From: Halisarca cf. caerulea
Taxonomy: Eukaryota > Porifera > Demospongiae > Chondrillida > Halisarcidae
Assembly (NCBI GenBank): GCA_963170055.1
Contig: CAUJGJ010000444.1
Coordinates: 4,842,618 to 4,906,617 of the forward strand
Length of the DNA: 64,000 nt
Direction of reading: 5' to 3'
The position numbers were made by a program, and so were the translations under genes. The notes beneath the pieces are model-generated. The model saw only the letters and a list, made by a program, of their open reading frames with translations. It made no database searches and was not told where the DNA came from. This document shows, piece after piece, positions 35,901 through 50,300 of the stretch. Numbering within the stretch: the stretch's first letter is position 1; each line of letters starts with the position of its first letter.

Positions 35901-36250
35901 GCCAAAGTTGTTAATATCTTAAAAACTGACTGAGTAACTTTCATTTAAAGCAAATTTCAGCTTAAACAACTATTCCAATGTCTCTTTAAAATGTTAACGT
36001 TGCTAATTTTAATTTTATCATAAGAATAAAATTGCCAAAGTTGCAAATATCTTAAAAACTGACTGAGTAACTTTTATTTAAAGCAAATTTCAGCTTAAAC
36101 AACTATTCCAATGTCTCTTTAAAATGTTAACGTTGCTAAATTTAATTTTATCATAAGAATTAAATTGCCAAAGTTGCAAATATCTTAAAAACTGACTGAG
36201 TAACTTTCATTTAAAGCAAATTTCAGCTTAAACAACTATTCCAATGTCTC
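21000..36250 (+). repeat. Two copies of an approximately 7.6-7.7-kb higher-order block in satellite B
   Basis: Rare monomer variants recur in the same order at a constant offset. TTTTAACTTTATC: 21766 and 29352. TGTTAAAGTTGCT: 22151 and 29737. CATATAAAGC: 23699 and 31285. CAAATTTAAG: 25971 and 33557. All are 7586 bp apart. After an extra monomer the offset becomes 7719, seen with AACGATGCTA (26681 and 34400) and AAGAATTAAA (27372 and 35091). The block limits are approximate. Confidence 0.8.
27240..28500 (+). repeat. 532-bp tetramer amplified in tandem (with a mirror set near 35.0-36.2 kb)
   Basis: AAGAATTAAATTGCC, a private variant, occurs at 27372, 27904 and 28436, exactly 532 bp (four monomers) apart. 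The same triplet occurs from 35091 onward (about 35623 and 36155), as expected if the larger block was duplicated after the tetramer had amplified. Confidence 0.75.
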
Positions 36251-39200
36251 TTTAAAATGTTAACGTTGCTAATTTTAACTTTATCATAAGAATAAAATTG
36301 CCTAAAGTTACAAATATCTTAAAAACTGACTGAGTAACTTTCATTTAAAGCAAATTTCAGCTTAAACAACTATTCCAATGTCTCTTTAAAATGTTAACAT
36401 TGCTAATTTTAATTTTATCATAAGAATAAAATTGCCAAAGTTGCAAATATCTTAAAAACTGACTGAGTAACTTTTATTTAAAGCAAATTTCAGCTTAAAC
36501 AACTATTCCAATGTCTCTTTAAAATGTTAACGTTGCTAAATTTAATTTTATCATAAGAATAAAATTGGCAAAGTTGCAAATATCTTAAAAACTGACTGAG
36601 TAACTTTCATTTAAAGCAAATTTCAGCTTAAACAACTATTCCAATGTCTCTTTAAAATGTTAAAGTTGCTAAATTTAATTTTATCATAAGAATAAAATTG
36701 CCAAAGTTGCAAATATCTTAAAAACTGACTGAGTAACTTTCATTTAAAGCAAATTTCAGCTTAAACAACTATTCCAATGTCTGTTTAAAATGTTAACGTT
36801 GCAAATTTTAATTTTATCATAAGAATAAAATTGCCAAAGTTGCAAATATCTTAAAAACTGACTGAGTAACTTTCATTTAAAGCAAATTTCAGCTTAAACA
36901 ACCATTCCAATGTCTCTTTGAAATGTTAACGTTGCTAAATTTACTTTTATCATAAGAATAAAATTGCCAAAGTTGCAAATATCTTAAAAACTGACTGAGT
37001 AACTTTAATTTAAAGCAAATTTCAGTTTAAACAACTATTCCAATGTCTCTTTAAAATGTTAACGTTGCTAATTTTAATTTTATCATAAGAATAAAATTGC
37101 CAAAGTTGCAAATATCTTAAAAACTGACTGAGTAACTTTTATTTAAAGCAAATTTCAGCTTAAACAACTATTCCAATGTCTCTTTAAAATATTAACGTTG
37201 CTAATTTTAATTTTATCATAAGAATAAAATTGCCAAAGTTGCAAATATCTTAAAAACTGACTGAGTAACTTTCATTTAAAGCAAATTTCAGCTTAAACAA
37301 CTATTCCAATGTCTCTTTAAAATGTTAGCGTTGCTAAATTTAATTTTATCATAAGAATAAAATTGCCTAAAGTTACAAATATCTTAAAAACTGACTGAGT
37401 AACTTTCATTTAAAGCAAATTTCAGCTTAAACAACTATTCCAATGTCTCTTTAAAATGTTAACGTTGCTAATTTTAATTTTATCATAAGAATAAAATTGC
37501 CAAAGTTGCAAATATCTTAAAAACTGACTTAGTAACTTTCATTTAAAGCAAATTTCAGCTTAAACAACTATTCCAATGTCTCTTTAAAATGTTAACGTTG
37601 CTAATTTTAATTTTATCATAAGAATAAAATTGGCAAAGTTGCAAATATCTTAAAAACTGACTGAGTAACTTTCATTTAAAGCAAATTTCAGCTTAAACAA
37701 CTATTCCAATGTCTCTTTGAAATGTTAACGTTGCTAAATTTAATTTTATCATAAGAATAAAATTGCCAAAGTTGCAAATATCTTAAAAACTGACTGAGTA
37801 ACTTTCATTTAAAGCAAATTTCAGCTTAAACAACTATTCCAATGTCTCTTTAAAATGTTAACGTTGCTAATTTTAATTTTATCATAAGAATAAAATTGCC
37901 AAAGTTGCAAATATCTTAAAAACTGACTGAGTAACTTTTATTTAAAGCAAATTTCAGCTTAAACAACTATTCCAATGTCTCTTTAAAATGTTAACGTTGC
38001 CAAATTTAATTTTATCATAAGAATAAAATTGCCAAAGTTGCAAATATCTTAAAAACTGACTGAGTAACTTTCATTTAAAGCAAATTTCAGCTTAAACAAC
38101 TATTCCAATGTCTCTTTAAAATGTTAACGTTGCTAATTTTAATTTTATCATAAGAATAAAATTGCCTAAAGTTACAAAAATCTTAAAAACTGACTGAGTA
38201 ACTTTCATTTAAAGCAAATTTCAGCTTAAACAACTATTCCAATGTCTCTTTAAAATGTTAATGTTGCTAATTTTAATTTTATCATAAGAATAAAATTGCC
38301 AAAGTTGCAAATATCTTAAAAACTGACTGAGTAACTTTCATTTAAAGCAAATTTCAGCTTAAACAACTATTCCAAAGTCTCTTTAAAATGTTAGCGTTGA
38401 TAAATTTAATTTTATCATAAGAATAAAATTGCCTAAAGTTACAAATATCTTAAAAACTGACTGAGTAACTTTCATTTAAAGCAAATTTCAGCTTAAACAA
38501 CTATTCCAATGTCTCTTTAAAATGTTAACGTTGCTAATTTTAATTTTATCATAAGAATAAAATTGCCAAAGTTGCAAATATCTTAAAAACTGACTGAGTA
38601 ACTTTCATTTAAAGCAAATTTCAGCTTAAACAACTATTCCAATGTCTCTTTAAAATGTTAACGTTGCTAAATTTAATTTTATCATAAGAATAAAATTGCC
38701 AAAGTTGCAAATATCTTAAAAACTGACTGAGTAACTTTCATTTAAAGCAAATTTCAGCTTAAACAACTATTCCAATGTCTCTTTAAAATGATAGCGTTAC
38801 TAAATTTAATTTTATCATAAGAATAAAATTGCCAAAGTTGCAAATATCTTAAAAACTGACTGAGTAACTTTCATTTAAAGCAAATTTCAGCTTAAACAAC
38901 TATTCCAATGTCTCTTTAAAATGTTAACGTTGCTAATTTTAATTTTATCATAAGAATAAAATTGCCAAAGTTGCAAATATCTTAAAAACTGACTGAGTAA
39001 CTTTCATTTAAAGCAAATTTCAGCTTAAACAACTATTCCAATGTCTCTTTAAAATGTTAATGTTGCTAATTTTAATTTTATCATAAGAATAAAATTGCCA
39101 AAGTTGCAAATATCTTAAAAACTGACTGAGTAACTTTCATTTAAAGCAAATTTCAGCTTAAACAACTATTCCAATGTCTCTTTAAAATGTTAGCGTTGAT

Positions 39201-42200
39201 AAATTTAATTTTATCATAAGAATAAAATTGCCTAAAGTTACAAATATCTTAAAAACTGACTGAGTAACTTTCATTTAAAGCAAATTTCAGCTTAAACAAC
39301 TATTCCAATGTCTCTTTAAAATGTTAACGTTGCTAAATTTAATTTTATCATAAGAATAAAATTGGCAAAGTTGCAAATATCTTAAAAACTGACTGAGTAA
39401 CTTTCATTTAAAGCAAATTTCAGCTTAAACAACTATTCCAATGTCTCTTTAAAATGTTAATGTTGCTAATTTTAATTTTATCATAAGAATAAAATTGCCA
39501 AAGTTGCAAATATCTTAAAAACTGACTGAGTAACTTTCATTTAAAGCAAATTTCAGCTTAAACAACTATTCCAATGTCTCTTTAAAATGTTAGCGTTGAT
39601 AAATTTAATTTTATCATAAGAATAAAATTGCCTAAAGTTACAAATATCTTAAAAACTGACTGAGTAACTTTCATTTAAAGCAAATTTCAGCTTAAACAAC
39701 TATTCCAATGTCTCTTTAAAATGTTAACGTTGCTAATTTTAATTTTATCATAAGAATAAAATTGCCAAAGTTGCAAATATCTTAAAAACTGACTGAGTAA
39801 CTTTCATTTAAAGCAAATTTCAGCTTAAACAACTATTCCAATGTCTCTTTAAAATGTTAACGTTGCTAAATTTAATTTTATCATAAGAATAAAATTGCCA
39901 AAGTTGCAAATATCTTAAAAACTGACTGAGTAACTTTCATTTAAAGCAAATTTCAGCTTAAACAACTATTCCAATGTCTCTTTAAAATGATAGCGTTACT
40001 AAATTTAATTTTATCATAAGAATAAAATTGCCAAAGTTGCAAATATCTTAAAAACTGACTGAGTAACTTTCATTTAAAGCAAATTTCAGCTTAAACAACT
40101 ATTCCAATGTCTCTTTAAAATGTTAACGTTGCTAATTTTAATTTTATCATAAGAATAAAATTGCCAAAGTTGCAAATATCTTAAAAACTGACTGAGTAAC
40201 TTTCATTTAAAGCAAATTTCAGCTTAAACAACTATTCCAATGTCTCTTTAAAATGTTAATGTTGCTAATTTTAATTTTATCATAAGAATAAAATTGCCAA
40301 AGTTGCAAATATCTTAAAAACTGACTGAGTAACTTTCATTTAAAGCAAATTTCAGCTTAAACAACTATTCCAATGTCTCTTTAAAATGTTAGCGTTGATA
40401 AATTTAATTTTATCATAAGAATAAAATTGCCTAAAGTTACAAATATCTTAAAAACTGACTGAGTAACTTTCATTTAAAGCAAATTTCAGCTTAAACAACT
40501 ATTCCAATGTCTCTTTAAAATGTTAACGTTGCTAAATTTAATTTTATCATAAGAATAAAATTGGCAAAGTTGCAAATATCTTAAAAACTGACTGAGTAAC
40601 TTTCATTTAAAGCAAATTTCAGCTTAAACAACTATTCCAATGTCTCTTTAAAATGTTAAAGTTGCTAAATTTAATTTTATCATAAGAATAAAATTGCCAA
40701 AGTTGCAAATATCTTAAAAACTGACTGAGTAACTTTCATTTAAAGCAAATTTCAGCTTAAACAACTATTCCAATGTCTGTTTAAAATGTTAACGTTGCAA
40801 ATTTTAATTTTATCATAAGAATAAAATTGCCAAAGTTGCAAATATCTTAAAAACTGACTGAGTAACTTTCATTTAAAGCAAATTTCAGCTTAAACAACCA
40901 TTCCAATGTCTCTTTGAAATGTTAACGTTGCTAAATTTACTTTTATCATAAGAATAAAATTGCCAAAGTTGCAAATATCTTAAAAACTGACTGAGTAACT
41001 TTAATTTAAAGCAAATTTCAGTTTAAACAACTATTCCAATGTCTCTTTAAAATGTTAACGTTGCTAATTTTAATTTTATCATAAGAATAAAATTGCCAAA
41101 GTTGCAAATATCTTAAAAACTGACTGAGTAACTTTTATTTAAAGCAAATTTCAGCTTAAACAACTATTCCAATGTCTCTTTAAAATATTAACGTTGCTAA
41201 TTTTAATTTTATCATAAGAATAAAATTGCCAAAGTTGCAAATATCTTAAAAACTGACTGAGTAACTTTCATTTAAAGCAAATTTCAGCTTAAACAACTAT
41301 TCCAATGTCTCTTTAAAATGTTAGCGTTGCTAAATTTAATTTTATCATAAGAATAAAATTGCCTAAAGTTACAAATATCTTAAAAACTGACTGAGTAACT
41401 TTCATTTAAAGCAAATTTCAGCTTAAACAACTATTCCAATGTCTCTTTAAAATGTTAACGTTGCTAATTTTAATTTTATCATAAGAATAAAATTGCCAAA
41501 GTTGCAAATATCTTAAAAACTGACTTAGTAACTTTCATTTAAAGCAAATTTCAGCTTAAACAACTATTCCAATGTCTCTTTAAAATGTTAACGTTGCTAA
41601 TTTTAATTTTATCATAAGAATAAAATTGGCAAAGTTGCAAATATCTTAAAAACTGACTGAGTAACTTTCATTTAAAGCAAATTTCAGCTTAAACAACTAT
41701 TCCAATGTCTCTTTGAAATGTTAACGTTGCTAAATTTAATTTTATCATAAGAATAAAATTGCCAAAGTTGCAAATATCTTAAAAACTGACTGAGTAACTT
41801 TCATTTAAAGCAAATTTCAGCTTAAACAACTATTCCAATGTCTCTTTAAAATGTTAACGTTGCTAATTTTAATTTTATCATAAGAATAAAATTGCCAAAG
41901 TTGCAAATATCTTAAAAACTGACTGAGTAACTTTTATTTAAAGCAAATTTCAGCTTAAACAACTATTCCAATGTCTCTTTAAAATGTTAACGTTGCCAAA
42001 TTTAATTTTATCATAAGAATAAAATTGCCAAAGTTGCAAATATCTTAAAAACTGACTGAGTAACTTTCATTTAAAGCAAATTTCAGCTTAAACAACTATT
42101 CCAATGTCTCTTTAAAATGTTAACGTTGCTAATTTTAATTTTATCATAAGAATAAAATTGCCTAAAGTTACAAAAATCTTAAAAACTGACTGAGTAACTT

Positions 42201-44000
42201 TCATTTAAAGCAAATTTCAGCTTAAACAACTATTCCAATGTCTCTTTAAAATGTTAATGTTGCTAATTTTAATTTTATCATAAGAATAAAATTGCCAAAG
42301 TTGCAAATATCTTAAAAACTGACTGAGTAACTTTCATTTAAAGCAAATTTCAGCTTAAACAACTATTCCAATGTCTCTTTAAAATGTTAGCGTTGATAAA
42401 TTTAATTTTATCATAAGAATAAAATTGCCTAAAGTTACAAATATCTTAAAAACTGACTGAGTAACTTTCATTTAAAGCAAATTTCAGCTTAAACAACTAT
42501 TCCAATGTCTCTTTAAAATGTTAACGTTGCTAATTTTAATTTTATCATAAGAATAAAATTGCCAAAGTTGCAAATATCTTAAAAACTGACTGAGTAACTT
42601 TCATTTAAAGCAAATTTCAGCTTAAACAACTATTCCAATGTCTCTTTAAAATGTTAACGTTGCTAAATTTAATTTTATCATAAGAATAAAATTGCCAAAG
42701 TTGCAAATATCTTAAAAACTGACTGAGTAACTTTCATTTAAAGCAAATTTCAGCTTAAACAACTATTCCAATGTCTCTTTAAAATGATAGCGTTACTAAA
42801 TTTAATTTTATCATAAGAATAAAATTGCCAAAGTTGCAAATATCTTAAAAACTGACTGAGTAACTTTCATTTAAAGCAAATTTCAGCTTAAACAACTATT
42901 CCAATGTCTCTTTAAAATGTTAACGTTGCTAATTTTAATTTTATCATAAGAATAAAATTGCCAAAGTTGCAAATATCTTAAAAACTGACTGAGTAACTTT
43001 CATTTAAAGCAAATTTCAGCTTAAACAACTATTCCAATGTCTCTTTAAAATGTTAATGTTGCTAATTTTAATTTTATCATAAGAATAAAATTGCCAAAGT
43101 TGCAAATATCTTAAAAACTGACTGAGTAACTTTCATTTAAAGCAAATTTCAGCTTAAACAACTATTCCAATGTCTCTTTAAAATGTTAGCGTTGATAAAT
43201 TTAATTTTATCATAAGAATAAAATTGCCTAAAGTTACAAATATCTTAAAAACTGACTGAGTAACTTTCATTTAAAGCAAATTTCAGCTTAAACAACTATT
43301 CCAATGTCTCTTTAAAATGTTAACGTTGCTAATTTTAATTGTATCATAAGAATAAAATTGCCAAAGTTGCAAATATCTTAAAAACTGACTGAGTAACTTT
43401 CATTTAAAGCAAATTTCAGCTTAAACAACTATTCCAATGTCTCTTTAAAATGTTAACGTTGCTAAATTTAATTTTATCATAAGAATAAAATTGCCAAAGT
43501 TGCAAATATCTTAAAAACTGACTGAGTAACTTTCATTTAAAGCAAATTTCAGCTTAAACAACTATTCCAATGTCTCTTTAAAATGATAGCGTTACTAAAT
43601 TTAATTTTATCATAAGAATAAAATTGCCAAAGTTGCAAATATCTTAAAAACTGACTGAGTAACTTTCATTTAAAGCAAATTTCAGCTTAAACAACTATTC
43701 CAATGTCTCTTTAAAATGTTAACGTTGCTAATTTTAATTTTATCATAAGAATAAAATTGCCAAAGTTGCAAATATCTTAAAAACTGACTGAGTAACTTTC
43801 ATTTAAAGCAAATTTCAGCTTAAACAACTATTCCAATGTCTCTTTAAAATGTTAACGTTGCTAATTTTAATTTTATCATAAGAATAAAATTGCCAAAGTT
43901 GCAAATATCTTAAAAACTGACTGAGTAACTTTCATTTAAAGCAAATTTCAGCTTAAACAACTATTCCAATGTCTCTTTGAAATGTTAGCGTTGCTAAATT
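36250..44000 (+). repeat. Partial third block and 3996-bp (30-monomer) duplication in satellite B
   Basis: TTTTAACTTTATC at 36273 and TGTTAAAGTTGCT at 36658 lie 6921 bp after their partners at 29352 and 29737. From there a 3996-bp step follows: TGTTAAAGTTGCT at 36658 and 40654, CCTAAAGTTACAAAAATC at 38165 and 42161. Between about 38.7 and 47.2 kb the variant AATGATAGCGTTACTAA recurs at multiples of roughly 133 bp, marking further nested duplications. Limits are approximate. Confidence 0.75.
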
Positions 44001-47000
44001 TAATTTTATCATAAGAATAAAATTGCCTAAAGTTACAAATATCTTAAAAACTGACTGAGTAACTTTCATTTAAAGCAAATTTCAGCTTAAACAACTATTC
44101 CAATGTCTCTTTAAAATGTTAACGTTGCTAATTTTAATTTTATCATAAGAATAAAATTGCCAAAGTTGCAAATATCTTAAAAACTGACTGAGTAACTTTC
44201 ATTTAAAGCAAATTTCAGCTTAAACAACTATTCCAATGTCTCTTTAAAATGTTAGCGTTGATAAATTTAATTTTATCATAAGAATAAAATTGCCTAAAGT
44301 TACAAATATCTTAAAAACTGACTGAGTAACTTTCATTTAAAGCAAATTTCAGCTTAAACAACTATTCCAATGTCTCTTTAAAATGTTAACGTTGCTAATT
44401 TTAATTTTATCATAAGAATAAAATTGCTAAAGTTGCAAATATCTTAAAAACTGACTGAGTAACTTTCATTTAAAGCAAATTTCAGCTTAAACAACTATTC
44501 CAATGTCTCTTTAAAATGTTAACGTTGCTAAATTTAATTTTATCATAAGAATAAAATTGCCAAAGTTGCAAATATCTTAAAAACTGACTGAGTAACTTTC
44601 ATTTAAAGCAAATTTCAGCTTAAACAACTATTCCAATGTCTCTTTAAAATGTTAACGTTGCTAATTTTAATTTTATCATAAGAATAAAATTGCCAAAGTT
44701 GCAAATATCTTAAAAACTGACTGAGTAACTTTCATTTAAAGCAAATTTCAGCTTAAACAACTATTCCAATGTCTCTTTAAAATGTTAGCGTTGATAAATT
44801 TAATTTTATCATAAGAATAAAATTGCCTAAAGTTACAAATATCTTAAAAACTGACTGAGTAACTTTCATTTAAAGCAAATTTCAGCTTAAACAACTATTC
44901 CAATGTCTCTTTAAAATGTTAACGTTGCTAATTTTAATTTTATCATAAGAATAAAATTGCCAAAGTTGCAAATATCTTAAAAACTGACTGAGTAACTTTC
45001 ATTTAAAGCAAATTTCAGCTTAAACAACTATTCCAATGTCTCTTTAAAATGTTAACGTTGCTAAATTTAATTTTATCATAAGAATAAAATTGCCAAAGTT
45101 GCAAATATCTTAAAAACTGACTGAGTAACTTTCATTTAAAGCAAATTTCAGCTTAAACAACTATTCCAATGTCTCTTTAAAATGATAGCGTTACTAAATT
45201 TAATTTTATCATAAGAATAAAATTGCCAAAGTTGCAAATATCTTAAAAACTGACTGAGTAACTTTCATTTAAAGCAAATTTCAGCTTAAACAACTATTCC
45301 AATGTCTCTTTAAAATGTTAACGTTGCTAATTTTAATTTTATCATAAGAATAAAATTGCCAAAGTTGCAAATATCTTAAAAACTGACTGAGTAACTTTCA
45401 TTTAAAGCAAATTTCAGCTTAAACAACTATTCCAATGTCTCTTTAAAATGTTAATGTTGCTAATTTTAATTTTATCATAAGAATAAAATTGCCAAAGTTG
45501 CAAATATCTTAAAAACTGACTGAGTAACTTTCATTTAAAGCAAATTTCAGCTTAAACAACTATTCCAATGTCTCTTTAAAATGTTAGCGTTGATAAATTT
45601 AATTTTATCATAAGAATAAAATTGCCTAAAGTTACAAATATCTTAAAAACTGACTGAGTAACTTTCATTTAAAGCAAATTTCAGCTTAAACAACTATTCC
45701 AATGTCTCTTTAAAATGTTAACGTTGCTAATTTTAATTTTATCATAAGAATAAAATTGCCAAAGTTGCAAATATCTTAAAAACTGACTGAGTAACTTTCA
45801 TTTAAAGCAAATTTCAGCTTAAACAACTATTCCAATGTCTCTTTAAAATGTTAACGTTGCTAAATTTAATTTTATCATAAGAATAAAATTGCCAAAGTTG
45901 CAAATATCTTAAAAACTGACTGAGTAACTTTCATTTAAAGCAAATTTCAGCTTAAACAACTATTCCAATGTCTCTTTAAAATGATAGCGTTACTAAATTT
46001 AATTTTATCATAAGAATAAAATTGCCAAAGTTGCAAATATCTTAAAAACTGACTGAGTAACTTTCATTTAAAGCAAATTTCAGCTTAAACAACTATTCCA
46101 ATGTCTCTTTAAAATGTTAACGTTGCTAATTTTAATTTTATCATAAGAATAAAATTGCCAAAGTTGCAAATATCTTAAAAACTGACTGAGTAACTTTCAT
46201 TTAAAGCAAATTTCAGCTTAAACAACTATTCCAATGTCTCTTTAAAATGTTAACGTTGCTAATTTTAATTTTATCATAAGAATAAAATTGCCAAAGTTGC
46301 AAATATCTTAAAAACTGACTGAGTAACTTTCATTTATAGCAAATTTCAGCTTAAACAACTATTCCAATGTCTCTTTGAAATGTTAGCGTTGCTAAATTTA
46401 ATTTTATCATAAGAATAAAATTGCCTAAAGTTACAAATATCTTAAAAACTGACTGAGTAACTTTCATTTAAAGCAAATTTCAGCTTAAACAACTATTCCA
46501 ATGTCTCTTTAAAATGTTAACGTTGCTAATTTTAATTTTATCATAAGAATAAAATTGCCAAAGTTGCAAATATCTTAAAAACTGACTGAGTAACTTTCAT
46601 TTAAAGCAAATTTCAGCTTAAACAACTATTCCAATGTCTCTTTAAAATGTTAGCGTTGATAAATTTAATTTTATCATAAGAATAAAATTGCCTAAAGTTA
46701 CAAATATCTTAAAAACTGACTGAGTAACTTTCATTTAAAGCAAATTTCAGCTTAAACAACTATTCCAATGTCTCTTTAAAATGTTAACGTTGCTAATTTT
46801 AATTTTATCATAAGAATAAAATTGCTAAAGTTGCAAATATCTTAAAAACTGACTGAGTAACTTTCATTTAAAGCAAATTTCAGCTTAAACAACTATTCCA
46901 ATGTCTCTTTAAAATGTTAACGTTGCTAAATTTAATTTTATCATAAGAATAAAATTGCCAAAGTTGCAAATATCTTAAAAACTGACTGAGTAACTTTCAT

Positions 47001-47339
47001 TTAAAGCAAATTTCAGCTTAAACAACTATTCCAATGTCTCTTTAAAATGATAGCGTTACTAAATTTAATTTTATCATAAGAATAAAATTGCCAAAGTTGC
47101 AAATATCTTAAAAACTGACTGAGTAACTTTCATTTAAAGCAAATTTCAGCTTAAACAACTATTCCAATGTCTCTTTAAAATGATAGCGTTACTAAATTTA
47201 ATTTTATCATAAGAATAAAATTGCCAAAGTTGCAAATATCTTAAAAACTGACTGAGTAACTTTCATTTAAAGCAAATTTCAGCTTAAACAACTATTCCAA
47301 TGTCTCTTTAAAATGTTAACATTGCTAATTTTAATTTTA

Positions 47340-50300
47340 TCAGAAGAATAAAATTGCCAAAGTTGCAAATATCTTAAAAACTGACTGAGTAACTTTCATT
47401 TAAAGCAAATTTCAGCTTAAACAACTATTCCAATGTCTGTTTAAAATGTTAACGTTGCTAATTTTAATTTTATCATAAGAATAAAATTGCCAAAGTTGCA
47501 AATATCTTAAAAACTGACTGAGTAACTTTCATTTAAAGCAAATTTCAGCTTAAACAACTATTCCAATGTCTCTTTAAAATGTTAACGTTGCTAATTTTAA
47601 TTTTATCATGAGAATAAAATTGCCAAAGTTGCAAATATCTTAAAAACTGACTGAGTAACTTTCATTTAAAGCAAATTTCAGCTTAAACAACTATTCCAAT
47701 GTCTCTTTAAAATGTTAGCGTTGCTAAATTTAATTTTATCATAAGAATAAAATTGCCTAAAGTTACAAATATCTTAAAAACTGACTGAGTAACTTTCATT
47801 TAAAGCAAATTTCAGCTTAAACAACTATTCCAATGTCTCTTTAAAATGTTAACGTTGCTAATTTTAATTTTATCATAAGAATAAAATTGCCAAAGTTGCA
47901 AATATCTTAAAAACTGACTGAGTAACTTTCATTTAAAGCAAATTTCAGCTTAAACAACTATTCCAATGTCTCTTTAAAATGTTAACGTTGCTAATTTTAA
48001 TTTTATCATAAGAATAAAATTACCAAAGTTGCAAATATCTTAAAAACTAACTGAGTAACTTTCATTTAAAGCAAATTTCAGCTTAAACAACTATTCCAAT
48101 GTCTCTTTAAAATGTTAACGTTGCTAAATTTAATTTTATCATAAGAATAAAATTGCTAAAGCTGCAAATATCTTAAAAACTAACTGAGTAACTTTCATTT
48201 AAAGCAAATTTCAGCTTAAACAACTATTCCAATGTCTCTTTAAAGTGTTAACGTTGCTAAATTTAATTCTATCATAAGAATAAAATTGCCAAAGTTGCAA
48301 ATATCTTAAAAACTAACTGAGTAACTTTCATTTAAAGCAAATTTCAGCTTAAACAACTATTCCAATGTCTCTTTAAAATGTTAACGTTGCTAAATTTAAT
48401 TTTATCATAAGAATAAAATTGCCAAAGTTGCAAATATCTTAAAAACTGACTGAGTAACTTTCATTTAAAGCAAATTTCAGCTTAAACAACTATTCCAATG
48501 TCTCTTTAAAATGTTAACGTTGCTAATTTTAATTTTATCATAAGAATAAAATTGGCAAAGTTGCTAATATCTTAAAAACTAACTGAGTAACTTTCATTTA
48601 AAGCAAATTTCAGCTTAAACAACTATTCCAATGTCTCTTTAAAATGTTAACGTTGCTAAATTTAATTTTATCATAAGAATAAAATTGCCAAAGTTGCAAA
48701 TATCTTAAAAACTGACTGAGTAACTTTCATTTAAAGCAAATTTCAGCTTAAACAACTATTCCAATGTCTCTTTAAAATGTTAACGTTGCTAATTTTCATT
48801 TTATCATAAGAATAAAATTACCAAAGTTGCAAATATCTTAAAAACTAACTGAGTAACTTTCATTTAAAGCAAATTTCAGCTTAAACAACTATTCCAATGT
48901 CTCTTTAAAATGTTAACGTTGCTAAATTTAATTTTATCATAAGAATAAAATTGCCAAAGTTGCAAATATCTTAAAAACTGACTGAGTAACTTTTATTTAA
49001 AGCAAATTTCAGCTTAAACAACTATTCCAATGTCTCTTTAAAATGTTAACGTTGCTAAATTTAATTTTATCATAAGAATAAAATTGGCAAAGTTGCAAAT
49101 ATCTTAAAAACTGACTGAGTAACTTTCATTTAAAGCAAATTTCAGCTTAAACAACTATTCCAATGTCTCTTTAAAATGTTAACGTTGCTAATTTTAATTT
49201 TATCATAAGAATAAAATTGGCAAAGTTGCAAATATCTTAAAAACTGACTGAGTAACTTTCATTTAAAGCAAATTTCAGCTTAAACAACTATTCCAATGTC
49301 TCTTTAAAATGTTAGCGTTGCTAAATTTAATTTTATCATAAGAATAAAATTGCCTAAAGTTGCAAATATCTTAAAAACTGACTGAGTAACTTTCATTTAA
49401 AGCAAATTTCAGCTTAAACAACTATTCCAATGTCTCTTTAAAATGTTAACGTTGCTAAATTTAATTTTATCATAAGAATAAAATTGCCAAAGTTGCAAAT
49501 ATCTTAAAAACTGACTGAGTAACTTTCATTTAAAGCAAATTTCAGCTTAAACAACTATTCCAATGTCTCTTTAAAATGTTAACGTTGCTAATTTTAATTT
49601 TATCATAAGAATAAAATTGGCAAAGTTGCAAATATCTTAAAAACTGACTGAGTAACTTTCATTTAAAGCAAATTTCAGCTTAAACAAGTATTCCAATGTC
49701 TCTTTAAAATGTTAGCGTTGCTAAATTTAATTTTATCATAAGAATAAAATTGCTAAAGCTGCAAATATCTTAAAAACTAACTGAGTAACTTTCATTTAAA
49801 GCAAATTTCAGCTTAAACAACTATTCCAATGTGTCTTTAAAGTGTTAACGTTGCTAAATTTAATTCTATCATAAGAATAAAATTGCCAAAGTTGCAAATA
49901 TCTTAAAAACTAACTGAGTAACTTTCATTTAAAGCAAATTTCAGCTTAAACAACTATTCCAATGTCTCTTTAAAATGTTAACGTTGCTAAATTTAATTTT
50001 ATCATAAGAATAAAATTGCCAAAGTTGCAAATATCTTAAAAACTGACTGAGTAACTTTCATTTAAAGCAAATTTCAGCTTAAACAACTATTCCAATGTCT
50101 CTTTAAAATGTTAACGTTGCTAATTTTAATTTTATCATAAGAATAAAATTGGCAAAGTTGCAAATATCTTAAAAACTGACTGAGTAACTTTCATTTAAAG
50201 CAAATTTCAGCTTAAACAAGTATTCCAATGTCTCTTTAAAATGTTAGCGTTGCTAAATTTAATTTTATCATAAGAATAAAATTGCTAAAGCTGCAAATAT

